A stretch of 64,000 nucleotides of DNA from Arachis hypogaea (Eukaryota; Streptophyta; Magnoliopsida; Fabales; Fabaceae): NCBI RefSeq assembly GCF_003086295.3, contig NC_092051.1, positions 18,285,940 through 18,349,939 of the forward strand. The letters run 5' to 3'. Position 1 is the first letter of the stretch. Every line of letters begins with the position of its first letter. Below the pieces are notes generated by a model. That model saw nothing but the letters and a program-made list of their open reading frames with translations. It was not told where the DNA came from and did not search any database. The position numbers and the translations under genes were made by a program. Shown one piece after another: positions 37,089-50,115 of the stretch.

Positions 37089-38787
37089 ATGGCGGCAAAT
37101 GCACTTACCGGAAACTCCATCTCTATGCGCTCTCTCCGCTCTCAGCTGAATCAAATACCGGTATCGTTTTCATTTTCATTTCCAATCGATCTCTCCTCTT
37201 TAATCAGTCGTAACTACTACTACGAACTTAACTTTATTCCTTGTGTGGTGAGAATCTGTTACTGATTTCGCTGCTGTTTTCTTTCTCTAGTGCTTATTAT
37301 TATGGCTTTGATTCAGTTCTGTGCTGTTTTCCTTTGATTTAGTTTTTTACTAATTGGTTTGTCAAGAATTTATGAGGTTTATAATATCATTTATCTATTA
37401 TCTTTCGGTAGTTCGTAGTTGTGCAATTTAGTAGCATACTTGTAGAACGTGACGTGATTGAGGTTTATACTAGTAGTGTTGCTACATGTGAAACCCTGCG
37501 TTAGCGTCTGCCTCTCTAACGCGGGACCACATAGGCTTTGATTGAACTCCCTGAGTTTCTTAGGATTGAGAAATGGAAATGTACGAAATGAATATAGAGT
37601 TGATGTAAAGCTGAAAATTTTGGCATGCACTAAGATCGCTCAGAAATAGCTTATAATTTCCCCACTAAATTGAACAGAAGCAGTTTTCTTAGGAATGTAT
37701 TTATTTTACTTTATTTTGGTGTCATTTCTTTTAAAATTGACTATCTCAATAAATTTGTTGAACAGGCATGTAGTTTAATTTCCAGCTCAAGTTCGGTTTT
37801 AACTTCCAGCTTTGGGCGGAGGAATGTTTCTTTTAACTTGCGGCCACGCTCAATTCGCCTCACAGTTTCCTGTGCGGTATGTAGCTAGTGAAGTGTTTCA
37901 GCGTTTATTTTTCAGAGATTAACCATCATTTGCATGAACATCAAATCACCATATGTTAGACTGCTTGAAACTTTAAAAAGGACTTTGTCACTGGGTTGCA
38001 CCTTTAACAAGTTATATTATCTGTTTGGAGCTAATTAAATTGATAGAAGTTGTGATTGGAAAAATAAAATGATACACGGTTTATAACCTGTGATCACAAA
38101 TCTCAACTATGCTTTTCTATTAAACTAGGGATTGTTTTTTCATTGAATTAAATACTGAACACATAAGATATGGTTTGGACTGAAGAAACGTGAGTAAACT
38201 AGCCAATAGCCGTAACCGTTTTCTTAGAATATGTGAACTAAATAATATAATGGGTTCTGGGAACATGTTATCTGAAGTCTCTACTTTGTTTATCAGATGA
38301 AGATTTAGTCTGACACTATGTCACTTGCCTATGATAGTTCGTTATCCAAGAATTTTTGTTTTCCTTTTATTTATTTTTTCATTGAGTACACTGCTATTGA
38401 ACGCCATAACCAGGCTAAACAAGAGACAGTAGACAAGGTGTGCACAATAGTAAAGAAGCAGCTTGCTCTACCTGATAGTTCTCCAGTTACTGGGGAGTCA
38501 AAATTTTCAGCCCTAGGAGCTGATTCTCTAGACACGGTAATCAAGTAATTCTTAACATGCTATTGTTTAATGCTCATTTCTTACATTGCATTCACCACTT
38601 TGTTCATAAATTAAGAACCATGGGTCTTGAAACTTGACTTAATTGATGATATCATGCCTTTTAGGTTGAGATTGTGATGGGTCTTGAGGAGGAATTCGGT
38701 ATTAGCGTTGAAGAGGATAGTGCACAGAGCATCACTACTGTTCAGGAAGCTGCAGACCTTATTGAAGAGATCATTCAGAAAAAGTGA
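37089..38787 (+). CDS. ACP: Plastid acyl carrier protein
   Basis: Four exons at 37089-37160, 37766-37876, 38414-38536 and 38665-38787, all joined in phase 0, give 142 residues. The first two exons encode a serine- and arginine-rich chloroplast transit peptide ([20 protein letters not shown]...[12 protein letters not shown]). The mature domain starts near [17 protein letters not shown]. It carries the [12 protein letters not shown] motif, whose serine (about residue 99) receives 4'-phosphopantetheine, then [20 protein letters not shown] and a final helix ([13 protein letters not shown]). ACP carries growing acyl chains in type II plastid fatty acid synthesis. The DSL motif is split by intron 3 just after DT, as is common in plant ACP genes. 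No defects are seen. Confidence 0.96.
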
Positions 38788-39249
38788 TAAACCATGTATA
38801 CCGGAAGATATTGGTACACATGGACTCATTATCAGAATTGTTCAATATCTATGGTGTGGGATAATTTTGTGTGTCGTGTTGTAGCTGTGTGAAGCTGCGA
38901 AAACAAGTTTGTCAACCCTATTGTTTGTCGAAATGATATGGAACCTTTATATTTCATCAAGTGGGTTATAATTAGTGCTATTCCATGTTATCTTCATTGG
39001 AGCAACGGTTGTAATCTCATATATTGATGTGTTATAATAGCAATTTCAATTGGCCGTTGCTGCAATTCATGTTTTTTCCGTCTGCTTCCAAGAATAACAA
39101 TGATGATATGGCCTGGCTTGAGAAAATTAAACATGTTCATTTTCGGTTAGATTTGGCCACCTTATGAAACCATAATTGGAAGGAGATTCAGACTCATTAA
39201 AAGTCGGTTCCGAACTAAAAATGCGCGCTTAAATACCAAATGAATAGAT

Positions 39250-39445
39250 TATATAGTTTAGGAAAGTTATTAGGTGTACCGAAAATACTAATGTTTCAGT
39301 TGTTTTAACTGTTGATCTAAATTATAAAAAATATATAATATATATTAATTATAAAAAATATATAATATATATTAATTAAAATCAACAGTTAAAACAACTG
39401 GAACACCGATATTCTCAGATATACCTGATAACTTTCCTATAGTTT
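39250..39445. mobile_element. Short foldback MITE
   Basis: GTTTCAGTTGTTTTAACTGTTGAT on the left pairs with ATCAACAGTTAAAACAACTGGAAC on the right, and the stem extends outward through GGAAAGTTAT/ATAACTTTCC. The centre is two tandem AATTATAAAAAATATATAAT units. The flanks repeat ACCAAATGAATAGATTATA (39233 and 39485), a local direct duplication. Confidence 0.75.
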
Positions 39446-40479
39446 ATTCAAGTCATTGATTGCTTGTAAGCCGTTTGTATTAAATACCAAATGAATAGAT
39501 TATAGTTTATTCAAGTCATTGAATAGTTTATTCCATGAAGCAAAAGAAGTCATGGTGTGCCAGTAAAAGAAAAAAAGACGCATCAGCTTTCCAGTTCCTC
39601 ATGCATTTCTTAACCAAGGATAATTAACTATCGCGCATTTCCAAAATCACTGAAGCTTGTCATATATCTTGCCTTAAAAGTTAAAACTATTCAATGTCCA
39701 CTGCCTGTTTGACGCAACAATTATATAAACAAAGCTTATGTAGAATAAAAACAGATCATATGTAATAGAAACGCATAAACTAATTTTTAAATTCTCTGCT
39801 CAAAAGTCATCTAAATGTATAATATAAATATGATTGAATGATGGTGTAAAATTTCTTACACTATCAATACACTAAAATTAAAATTTATATAACGGCAAAT
39901 GACATGTATAAAATAACTGAATGAGAAATTTATGCAAATACAACATTCTAAAATACATTATATTTGAGTCCTAACTCTATTCTATATAAGTTGTTATAAG
40001 CTACCATGGTTTTGGTTGTTGAATTTATACGTAAACCGCAAAATCTTGTCGCGAATTATGAGAAGTAATAAAAGCCCGTAAACCGCTTGATTCGGGTGAG
40101 TTTTGTAAAATAGATTAAGTGAAAAAAGGTTAAGATGAGAGATTAAGGATAAATAAACTTGTGAGAAAAATACTTTTATTAATGGCAAATATGCAACACA
40201 AAAACTAAAGATAAGAAATAGAGGTAAAAAACAAGTGTTAAGACCTTCACTAATGTCACAAAAGAATGAATGAGCTCTTTTAGAATTGACAATGGTTAAT
40301 TAATCTTGTTGTTGGAACACCCGAATGCTAATTTTTTGAATTTTTGTTTGAAGTTGATGAACAAAATGAAGAACAATGGAAAAGAATTAGAGAAGAGAAA
40401 TTGATAGGAGCTCTCTGGTTTTTCAAAAAAAAAAAAGTCTTTTTAGAAAAATGAGTTGAACTCTTTTTATAGTGTAAAG
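39446..40479. other. AT-rich intergenic stretch
   Basis: Nothing recognisable lies here apart from the local duplication next to the preceding MITE. Confidence 0.4.
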
Positions 40480-41011
40480 TAGGGCTGTAAGTGAGTCGAG
40501 TTGAGACGAGCTAGACCAAGCTCAAGTTCGGCTCACAAAAATTGAGCTTGGCTCACGGCTCGACTCATTAACAATCAAGCCTATTTCTTAAGCTCAAGTT
40601 CGACTCACCGAAAGCTCACGAGCTGGCTCGAGCTCACGACTTGGCTCAAATAATAGAAACATAAATACATAATTTATAATTCTATATCAATAAATTATAA
40701 ATTTTTTATTTATGTCCTACATCAAAATTATATGTAAAAAATAAATATAAAATTTTAAATAATTAATATCATTAATATATATAATATTAAAAGTATAGAT
40801 TAAATGCATATATGATATGTGTATTAATATATATAGTTAGTTCACGAGCTAATGAACTGAGCTTATCCAAGCTCAAACTCGGCTCATTTAATTTATGAGC
40901 TCAATTCCAAACTCAAGCTTGGCTCACTAGCTCACGAGCTTAGCTTATCGAGCTATTAACGAGTCGAGCTCGAGCTAGCTCATGAGCTGACTTGACTCAC
41001 TTCCAGCCCTA
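40480..41011. mobile_element. hAT-type MITE, 532 bp, perfect 8-bp TSD
   Basis: The element starts TAGGGCTGTAAGTGAGTCGA and ends TGACTCACTTCCAGCCCTA. GTGTAAAG occurs exactly on both sides (40472-40479 and 41012-41019). The ends are long inverted repeats rich in GAGCTCG and TGAGCT units with an AT-rich centre. There is no coding. It is a different family from the GGATC-rich hAT MITEs in this window, although the terminal TAGGGCTG is shared. Confidence 0.93.
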
Positions 41012-41062
41012 GTGTAAAGCCATCTTGAGTGAGGAATACATTGTCCAATAGTTATAATGTAA

Positions 41063-41590
41063 GGAGGCCACTCAGATAAACATGCCTAAAACGTCTTTTT
41101 TTAAAGATTTTTTTATGTTGTGTTTTAATTAGTTTTGGTATAATTTATTCGGTGTTCCTCATCACATATTATTAAATTCCTCAAAAGATTTTCTTTCCAA
41201 AAACAATAAAAAACATTTAATTTGGACTAAAACAAAAAAGGTAATAGATTAACTATTAGATTTTTTTTTAAAAGATTATTTATATAAAAAAATATATCAC
41301 ATTCATAAATATATATTCGTACAAGCTCAAGCGTTTAATAATTTTTATAAATAAAAAAATAATTAATTTATATTCGTACAATATATAAAATAATTACTAT
41401 ATTATTATTATATTATAGATTAAGATTCACTAATTTAATTTTTTTTATTTTTAATATAAGTATTAGAAATAAATAAAATTTTTATAATTAAATGTAGTGT
41501 AACAAAATATATATAATATTAATTAGTTCTTAAAAATTTTAAAAAAATAGTTTTTCATTTTAGTAAAATAACTATTTATTAAAGTAGACA
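41063..41590 (+). repeat. Left TIR of the Mutator-like element
   Basis: It aligns as an inverted copy with about 44850-45375, with scattered substitutions and indels. The right copy has gained a long TA run (45079-45129). The inner limit is approximate. Confidence 0.85.
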
Positions 41591-41825
41591 AATTAATTAT
41601 TTTTTTCTCATATACGATTTTTTTAAGACATAAAAGCAATTAATTAGGACATTGGTTAAGATAATTAAAGTCACTATTTCATTAAATTTTTAATTTAAAG
41701 AAAAATCCTAGTTAATTTTGGTATAGAAATTTCGAATTTAAAAACATTTATAAAAATTATGTTGAATTTTGATTTATTTGATTTTCATTTAAATTAATCA
41801 CTACATAAGTTAAAGTTCTGTTTTG

Positions 41826-42221
41826 AAGTTATATTCGAGCTTTAATCTGATTTTTAAAGTTTTAATTTACTTAGTTTGATTTTTTAACTTAGATATCCGT
41901 GACTCATATTAGGGTTTTAAGTGTTTAGTTGAAAATAAAAAATAAGGTAAAAAAATTTCAATTGTCACATCAAATAGTCACTAGAATGTATAATGTAGCA
42001 TTTGTTAGTCCATTTCAGCATGTCGTTAACGATTTTGTGAGACAGTGACAAAAATAAGATTAGGAACCAATGTGAGTCATAACTATTAAGTTGGGAGACA
42101 TAATTGTTAGAACTGATTAGAACCAATTGGGAGACATAATTTGTTGTTACTTGATTAGGAACCAATTGTGAGTCATAACTATTAAATTGAGTAAATCGAA
42201 ATTTTTGAAATTAGATTGAAA
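41826..42221. mobile_element. Nested TIR MITE inside the Mutator-like element
   Basis: The left end (TTTAATCTGATTTTTAAAGT and GACTCATATTAGGG) and the reverse complement of the right end (TTCAATCTAATTTCAAAAAT and GACTCACAATTGG) are imperfect inverted repeats. The limits are approximate. Confidence 0.45.
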
Positions 42222-42224
42222 TAT

Positions 42225-42915
42225 AATTGTTAGAACTGAACCAGTGATCGAACTGATCAAGCTACTGGTTCACTGGTTTATTGGTTCAACTGATAAATCA
42301 TTGGTTGAACCGATAAAACTGGTCTCACGTAAATATAAAATATAAAATAGTTAAAAACTTAAAATTAAAATTTGAAATGCATATCTTCACTAACATTTTA
42401 TGAAGAATCAAGTCTCAACTTCTAAAAATAACTAATATAAAAAAAACCATAAAATTTTAATACTACAATAGTATCTTATTTTGACACAATAAAAAAATAA
42501 TTAATTCACAAAACCTATCATCTAACTATAATATCAGTAGATTTTAACACTAACATCAAAACAAATAACCTTAATCACAATACTAGCAATAAAATAGATC
42601 AAGTAAATTAATAAATTTTTAGTGAAATTTATATTTATATTAATAATGGTATATAATTAAAATATAATTAATTTTAAAAATAGAAAAAACAAAAATTAAA
42701 TTAAATTAGATATTTATGTATAACATATAATTAGTATTTGTCAAATATAGTACTTAGAAGTGCAATGGCTAAGTGGCAAGTAGAGGTTACTTTTGCTCTA
42801 AGGTTCTTGGTTCAAGACCTTGTGGAGTCAACCGAACTGGACTATAATCCAGTTCTAGTCCGGTTCACTAGTTTTTTGGTCGAACCAACCGATCCAGTTC
42901 GGTTTTTACAACTAT
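42225..42915. mobile_element. Non-autonomous TIR element (GGTTC-rich ends), copy 2
   Basis: The left end (TTGTTAGAACTGAACCAG) and the reverse complement of the right end (TTGTAAAAACCGAACTGG) match as inverted repeats, and the following 80-90 bases are rich in CTGGTTC-like units. It is related to the element at 19115-19790. Near the right end lie two Pol III promoter-like boxes, reported separately. Confidence 0.7.
42766..42819 (+). promoter_or_regulatory. Pol III A-box and B-box-like pair (tRNA-like head)
   Basis: TGGCTAAGTGG (42766-42776) fits the A-box pattern TRGYNNANNGG. GGTTCAAGACC (42809-42819) fits the B-box GGTTCRANNCC. The spacing of 32 bases between boxes is within the tRNA/SINE range. 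No full tRNA cloverleaf is seen. Confidence 0.5.
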
Positions 42916-43031
42916 GGATATAATAATGGTAATTAAGTTGACCATTCAGTTGTTTTAATGGTAATTAAAATCTAATAATAGTTTATAATAAAAGAAACAT
43001 TCTTTTGCAACAATGAACCTATAGTAATAGT

Positions 43032-43369
43032 TAGGGGTGTTCATAGATTAGATCATATCCATATAAATCCACAGTATTTATCCGTATCTGATCTGTAATT
43101 TGAGAATATGATCTGATCTGTAAGATGATCGGATTGGATCGAATCGGATCCACACTCTAATCAGATAGAAGTAAATATGTTTAAAAAAGTAAACAAAAAA
43201 AATTATTGACTTTTTTTTTATAAAAATAAAATTTTTTTATATTTTTTATTTTATGGATATATTTGATATCTGATCCAAACATAAAAAGTGCGAATATCGA
43301 ATTTGATCTAATGAGTTTAGTGCGGATTGGATCGAAATTTCAGCCATATCCCATCTGTAAACACCCCTA
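43032..43369. mobile_element. hAT-type MITE, 338 bp, older copy
   Basis: It begins TAGGGGTGTTCA and ends TGTAAACACCCCTA. Flanking octamers GTAATAGT and GCAATAAT match at 6 of 8 bases, consistent with an aged target duplication. The GATC/GGATC-rich ends relate it to the element at 26020-26578. Confidence 0.85.
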
Positions 43370-43506
43370 GCAATAATAACTAAAAAATTATAATGATTAT
43401 ATTTTTAACTAAGAGGAAGTGCAAAAAAAAAAGTACTAAATACAAAAACATTTAATCAAATATTAAAAAAAATTTTACTTTAAAACATACAGTTGGACTT
43501 TTTTTG

Positions 43507-43616
<110 letters not shown>

Positions 43617-43810
43617 TTATGATAATTGCTTTGTATATCACATAAATATAAACGTTTTTTTTTTCTATGATCTTAAGAAAGATTTTGTAAGTCTCTAACT
43701 TTGTTGTCGATTTTTGTAGTGTTAGCTCTCATATTATCAATTTGATTCATATATAATTCGGATGATAAATTATTTGGTGACGTGCTTTCTTTTTTACTGT
43801 GATATACTTA

Positions 43811-43811
<1 letters not shown>

Positions 43812-43870
<59 letters not shown>
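43812..43870. repeat. (TTA)n microsatellite
   Basis: About 19 uninterrupted TTA units. With the TAA run at 43544-43615 it could form a long snap-back stem. Confidence 0.95.
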
Positions 43871-44849
43871 GTACATTAAAAAATAACAGGCCAAATTATT
43901 GCCATAACATAATAGAAGTATGGAAGTTTATCATTCTTCTCTAATGGAGGAAACAAAATTCTTTTCAATAATTTATTTAACGTTTAGTAGAATAAAAATA
44001 AATTTTATTAGAATAAATTTTAGTATGAGTTTAATATTTTTATTCATCATAAAATATTTATAGAATTACTCGTAGATAAATTTTGGAAAAAAGAAAAAAA
44101 ACCATGATTTTTTATTTTATTTTTAAATAAACTTTATTTTTAATTTTAAAACAAATTTTATTTTTATTTTTTAATAATATTAATTTTTTATCGTATATAA
44201 TTATTCAATTATTTTTTAATCATATATAAATAAATTACTCTTAATAAGACTTTTTTGTGTTATTCAATTATCTTTTTTTAAAAAATAATTAATTATTAAA
44301 ATAATTAAATTTTTCACAACAAAAATAATAAAAAATTATGAATGAAAAAAATTAACCATCCTGATACTTTTTTGTATTTTTATTCATATTTTAATTATAA
44401 ACATAAATATAATTTAATTATATTATTTATGAAATGTGACTATAGATGTAGATAAAATTTAGTTATATTACTTATATATAGTTTCATTGTATTGTATTGC
44501 TTATAAAGTTAGATTATAATTATGACAATAGAATTGTTCTTGTATTTTTATATGTGTGACTAATTGGTGGTGTTAAAACATTACTCTTAATTATAAATAA
44601 GGTTTATAATTTAAAAAATCAAAGACTCAATTAAAAAGATACGAAAAAAATGATGTTAAAATATTCTAACTCTTTAAAATAAAAATATTCGAAATTTAAT
44701 TAAAAATTATTTAAAATTTAAACTCAATAAAAATTTATATTCAATGTATTTTGTATTAAATATATTTAATAACCTATTATATCATATTATATCATATTGG
44801 TTGAAATTAGTTTTTATAATGTTAATTTTTTAATAACACTTTATTAGAA

Positions 44850-45076
44850 AAAACCATCTTTTCAGAATTTTTTAAAAACTAATTAATATTATATATATTT
44901 TATTACAATATATCTTGTTATAAAAAAATTATTTATTTTTAATGCTTATATTAAAAATAAAAACAAAATTTAAATTAGTAAATTTTAATCTATAATATAA
45001 TAATAATATAATAATTATTTTATATATTATACGAATAAAAATTAATTATTTTTTTATTTATAAAATTTTTTAAGAG

Positions 45077-45131
<55 letters not shown>

Positions 45132-45375
45132 ATGAATGTGATATATTTTTTTATGTAAATAATCTTTTAAAAAAAAATCTAATAGTTAATCTATTACCTT
45201 TTTTGTTTTAGTCCAAAATAAATGTTTTTTATTGTTTTTGGAAAGAAAATCTTTTGAGGAATTTAATAATATGTGATGAGGAACACCGAATAAATTATAC
45301 CAAAACCAATTAAAACACAACATAAAGACATCTTTAAAAAAAGACGTTTTAGGCGTGTTTATCTGAGTGGCCTCC
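44850..45375 (-). repeat. Right TIR of the Mutator-like element
   Basis: This is the inverted partner of 41063-41590. It contains a (TA)n run at 45079-45129 not present in the left copy. Confidence 0.85.
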
Positions 45376-45384
45376 ATAATGTAA

Positions 45385-47795
45385 TATTTAGCATATCCTT
45401 TTTATCCCAAAACTTATTACTAAATAGGGTAGTTGGCAGAAAATATTTTGACTTTCCCATCATTTCAAATCTTTTTAACTAAAACAGTGCTCATGACATG
45501 TGACATTAGTGAAAGAATATTTAGTTTGGTTTCTTTTTAACTAGATAACACTCTCTACACTTTAAATCTAACCAATCTACTTCCACCAATTTAGTTTTCA
45601 TTAAAGAAAAATTCAACTTTTTATGCTGTTTTTTTGGGTTTTATCCCAACACCTCTAAGAAAAACTTAGCTCTTTTTGTCATGTTTTCGGATCATTTTAA
45701 AATTATTTTTATACAAAAATTATTCATATTTTTTATGCACAATCATAAATGCCCATTAAGTCTTTGAGAGTACAAAATGTTCCTTCAAACTACATATTTT
45801 GTATCATCATCTTGTTAGGGTATCTTGAGATATCAGATGTTCTTTGTCTTTGTATCTGAATATAATTTTTTTTGTTCTCATGTAACCTATCTCAACCCCT
45901 ATGTATATTGGATTGTTACTTTTGAAATCAACTATAAGAAAAATGTCATATCTTCATTTGTACATGTTTCTAATAATAATACAAATAGACAAAAAATGAA
46001 TTAAAAATTAGGAGTAATATTCATTTGTAACAAGAAAATGAATTTTTAAACATATTAAAAAATATATATTTGTCTAGCATAATCTTGAGAAATTCGAAAT
46101 TTTTTTTTTTTAATTAGAGAAATTTACTAATAGAATGTTCAACATTTGTATTTCCCTAAAACTGTAAAGTGTAAACTTAGAATATCATACAATACATTCA
46201 TATACTTCACCAAATAGAATATGAGATTACAAGAGTACGAGGAGTCAATGATTTTATCACGTAAAGAATATCAAAAATAATTTTCATACCTCTGATTTTT
46301 CTTCATTAGAAAACTTCCTAGTTGCTCCCTTACTTGCAATGTTCTTTGGCTTTTTGAATATTGCTTTCAAAAGATTGAGGTATTCAAATGCTCCAATGTT
46401 GTTTTCTTTTAATTTATTATAGTTGTTGATACATAGTTGAAGACTTTTGAGAATGTACCTTTATGAATTGAGCAAAAATTGACGTTGAGTGTTTTGCATT
46501 TTCTTTTTTTATTTTGAATTGGTGTCCTTTGAGGTGATGTTTTTTATAGAGGTATTTTTCGAACAACATTCTTATAATAGTATAGAATTTTAAAATTGAA
46601 ATTGTTATTTACTTCAAAATAAGTATTAAAATCATCTTGGGGAAAGTAAAGAATGATAACTTTCTTGATTTTTTTCATGAGCGATATCTTCTATTGAGAT
46701 TTTTGGAGTTAATTGAAAACTCTTTCATTAGGAGGCTGCTTGATAATATATTACATCTTTAACTTTTCAAAACCTAGGCATAGTGAAAAAGTAGATGAGT
46801 TTCCTTGCCCAACTTTATTGGTTGATTGTGTATAACATGATTTTGCGCATTAACAAACATATTTAAAAACACTTGAAGGGACAAATGTGATATATAATAT
46901 GCATTCATGTGCAAGTGTTTGTATGATTTATAGGTACCTCGACTTTACTTAATTAGACCATAGCCATGATCAAAAGACTCTACCCATACATGATAATTTT
47001 TTATGGCATCTAACATTATTAATAAAGATGGGTATATGTATTAAAGAGAGATAGTAGAAAAGTTCTAACCCTTCTTTGGATAGAATATTTTTGTTGTAGA
47101 GATCTTCTTCCATGGTAGAGAGAACTTTTGTTGTAAAAAAAATTCTTGTTGTAGAAGAATTGGAGATCATGTTAACTGTAGCTAGTCCCAAGTAGTATTG
47201 ATGACTCATAAGAAGGACTGTTATAAGAACTCCTGGATGCTGGCTCAGAGGGTGTCAAATGTGCGAACTTCGATGCACATGTATACTTTTTTTTCTTTTT
47301 TAAAACTTGCTTTTCTGGTGTGTACTCATAATTTTAAAGAATACCTGACTGATAGAGTTGAGCGGACATCTTTATTCAAATTATTAGTACCTTTTTAAAT
47401 GAACTCCTTTTGAATGAACGTTTTTTAAGTGAATATCTTTAGAGTGACACTTTCTCTGTGTCATCTTATAAATGATAAACACTTCTTTATTTTCTTCTCA
47501 TTGCTTCTTTAACGAAAAAAAGAAAATACTTTAATGTGTGTTGATCATGATTTATATATGTACCCCTCATTCTAGGTGTTTTTTTTTTCTACGAAAACCT
47601 GATGAAGATGGAGAGAACACCTTTAGACACTTTTTCAGGTGTACCACATAAGTTTTGTAATATTTGAATGATCATGTATATATTTATGTTTTTCTCTCCA
47701 AATTGCTATATGAACATTTTTTGCAAGAGATAATCAACTAGAGTCATCATAGTTGTTACTTTCTCTCAAAAAAGTAAGTTGAACACCTCATGAAT
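45385..47795. other. AT-rich intergenic stretch
   Basis: No gene is recognised. The composition is AT-rich up to an abrupt switch to GC-rich sequence at 47796, where the large retrotransposon begins. Confidence 0.5.
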
Positions 47796-48215
47796 TGTTA
47801 CGGCCTGGCCCAAACCCCCTTACAGGCTGGCCTGACCCGAGAACTACTCGACCCGAACGGTCGGGGGTGGGGGGCCCGCAGCCGACCCGGACACGCGTCC
47901 CTGACAGCTCTGATACAGCTGTGAGGAGTACGCCTCGGAGAAAGTGGGCCTGTCCTTGTCGGGCCCACCTCTGACATAGTATATAAAGGGAAGGTCTTAC
48001 CCTTCCCCCGAGGTACGTGACACATCACTCTACCCCCTTTTCGCCTACACATTTACTGACTAGAGCGTCAGAGTGTCTTTGCAGGCGACACCCCCCTTTC
48101 CACACGAAGTGCTCGAGACCCCGCCTACACCCAACCGGCAGCCAACGACCAGACGAGATCCCCATCACCAACCAGGATACCAACCTGAACCGTCCGGTAC
48201 CCGACTTACCGAACA
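47796..48215 (+). repeat. 5' LTR of the outer Tat-type element
   Basis: It starts TGTTACGGCCTGG at the AT/GC switch and ends CCGAACA directly before the primer site. A TATATAAAGG box lies at about 47981-47990. The start is inferred from TG...CA ends, the composition step and the primer-site position, because the second LTR is outside the window. Confidence 0.75.
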
Positions 48216-48216
48216 T

Positions 48217-48234
48217 TGGCGCCGTCTGTGGGGA
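48217..48234 (+). other. Primer-binding site (partial tRNA-Asp type)
   Basis: TGGCGCCGT at 48217-48225 matches the 3' end of plant tRNA-Asp; the match weakens after this. It lies one base beyond the LTR, as expected. Confidence 0.6.
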
Positions 48235-48243
48235 AACTCGTCC

Positions 48244-49682
48244 ATGGACTTCGTACTGGTCCAAGGTGGAACAGGCCACGAGGCCGAGCCCGTAGGGGAC
48301 CCCGCCGCGACTGCTTCCCGGCAGTTCACAAGATCCCCTCTAAGACACACAACACAATCTCACGAGAGACGCCCCATCGGGGGAACTGGCGACAACCACG
48401 CCAGAATAATGCAAGAGATACGCCACAGAATGCAAGACTTGGAACGCCGGCTAGCAGATAGGGAGCACGACCAGCACATCCCGGAACAAAGTCACTCCCG
48501 CTCTCACTCTAGGAGCCACTCCAGACGCACGCCCAGCCCCCAGGCTGAGTCCGAAAGCGCTGGGGAGAGAGGACGCGCGAAAAGACGCCATGACCTCGTC
48601 ATCTATGCCAGACATGAGAGGCGGCATACAACGGATCGCGGACACGAAGACGCTCGTCGGGAAGACGATGAAGGAAGAACTGCGAGAACCCAGGGACCCG
48701 TGATAATGGGAGCGACCCCGTTCCATCGTTTCGTACTCGAGGTCCGGCTGCCAAAACACTTTGACAAGCCAACGGACATGAGGTACGACGGAACGCAAGA
48801 TCCGCTGGAACACCTCACGGCCTTTGAGGCCAGGATGAACCTAGAAGGAGTGGGAGACGAGGTAAGGTGCTGTGCTTTCCCGGTCACTTTGGCGGGACAT
48901 GCGATACGGTGGTTCAATAACCTCCCGCAGGACTCAGTGACCGGTTTCGCAAACATCAGCCATGCCTTCTTAGCCCAATTCACGACCAGGATCGCAAAAG
49001 CAAAGCACCCAATCAACCTGCTTGGGGTGACTCAAAGACCCGGCGAGATGACCAGGAAATACCTGGATCGGTTCAACGATGAATGCTTGGAGATTGACGG
49101 GCTGACGGACTCGGTAGCAAGTTTGTGCTTGACGAACGGACTCCTGAACGAGGACTTCAGAAAGCATCTTACTACGAAACCAGTCTGGACAATGCAGGAG
49201 ATCCAGTGTGTAGCGAGGGAATACATTAATAATGAAGAAGTCAGCCAGGTCGTCGCTGCCAACAAACGGCAGCCCTCTCACAACCAAACCCGGCACCACG
49301 AGAGCGGAGAAAGACCAAGGGAACACGCCAGGGACGGTGGTGCGAACAAGACACCAAAGTCATTCCCCCGAGTCGAGAAGTTCACTAATTACACCCCCTC
49401 ACAGCACCGATCATGGAAGTTTACCAACAAATAGCCGAGAAGGGAATACTGTCGAAACCCCGACCTCTGAAGGATCGCACGGGGGGAAACAAAAGCCTTT
49501 ATTGCGAATATCACAAGGGATACGGGCACAAGGCCCAAGACTGTTTCGACCTGAATGATGCACTAGAGCAAGCAATCAGGGATGAGAAGCTTGCCGAATT
49601 CTCCTACCTCATTAGAGAGCCGAGGAGACAGAATCGCGACCACGAGGGCGAGGACAGGTTCCGGGCGACAAGGCGACGCTAA
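48244..49682 (+). pseudogene. Tat-type gag, frameshifted
   Basis: I start at ATG 48244, the first ATG after the primer site (MDFVLVQGGTGHE). The frame is open to 49434 with a basic, serine/arginine-rich N-terminal part and a retrotransposon gag domain (PKHFDKPTDMRYDGTQDPLE, AGHAIRWFNNLP, RPGEMTRKYLDRFNDECLEI). A one-base shift in a C run near 49400 moves the rest into the frame at 49413-49682, which has a CX2HX4HX4C knuckle (YCEYHKGYGHKAQDCFDLND) and then a stop. The longer upstream open frame reaching back into the LTR is not likely to be coding. Confidence 0.85.
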
Positions 49683-50115
49683 GAACCGGAGGAAGACGAC
49701 CACGGTCTCACGGTGGTAAACATAGTAACGGCGAGGAATTCGGCCCCGAGGTCGATATCGGTGCAGAAGAAAGACGCCAAAGTCCTGGCAGTCTCCTCTT
49801 CATTTGCGAGAAGTTCCCAAAGGCTCCCATCCATCTCCTTTGGTCCAGAAGACCAATGGTTTGACGAGGCCCTGGAAAGCCCCCCATGGTCATCACGGCC
49901 AGAATCAGAACCGGTCTCGTCAAACGGATCCTTGTGGATACAGGGGCAGACTCAAACATCATGTTCCACAACGTATTTGATGCCTTGGGACTGCGCGACG
50001 CCGACCTAGCGACCCACCAGCACGGTGTGGTAGGGTTGGGCGACCACTTCATCAAGCCCGATGGGATTATCTCCCTCCCGACCTCCATGGGACAGGACAG
50101 AGGCGAAGGACAGTA
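49683..50115 (+). pseudogene. Tat-type aspartic protease region
   Basis: A linker in one frame (VNIVTARNSAPRSISVQKKD) is followed from 49886 by the protease core with the active-site triplet in ILVDTGADSNIMFHNVFDAL, aspartate codon at about 49937. The frame stops at 50116. The protease processes the polyprotein in active relatives. Here it is separated from gag and RT by stops or frameshifts. Confidence 0.8.

Noticed and set aside
42766..42835. A functional tRNA gene at the Pol III-like boxes.
   Set aside because: No acceptor or anticodon stem pairing could be drawn. Only the box motifs are present.
48073..48243. The open frame of gag extends upstream to 48073 through the primer site into the LTR.
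   Set aside because: Coding across the LTR end and primer site is not expected. The first ATG after the primer site (48244) fits gag better.
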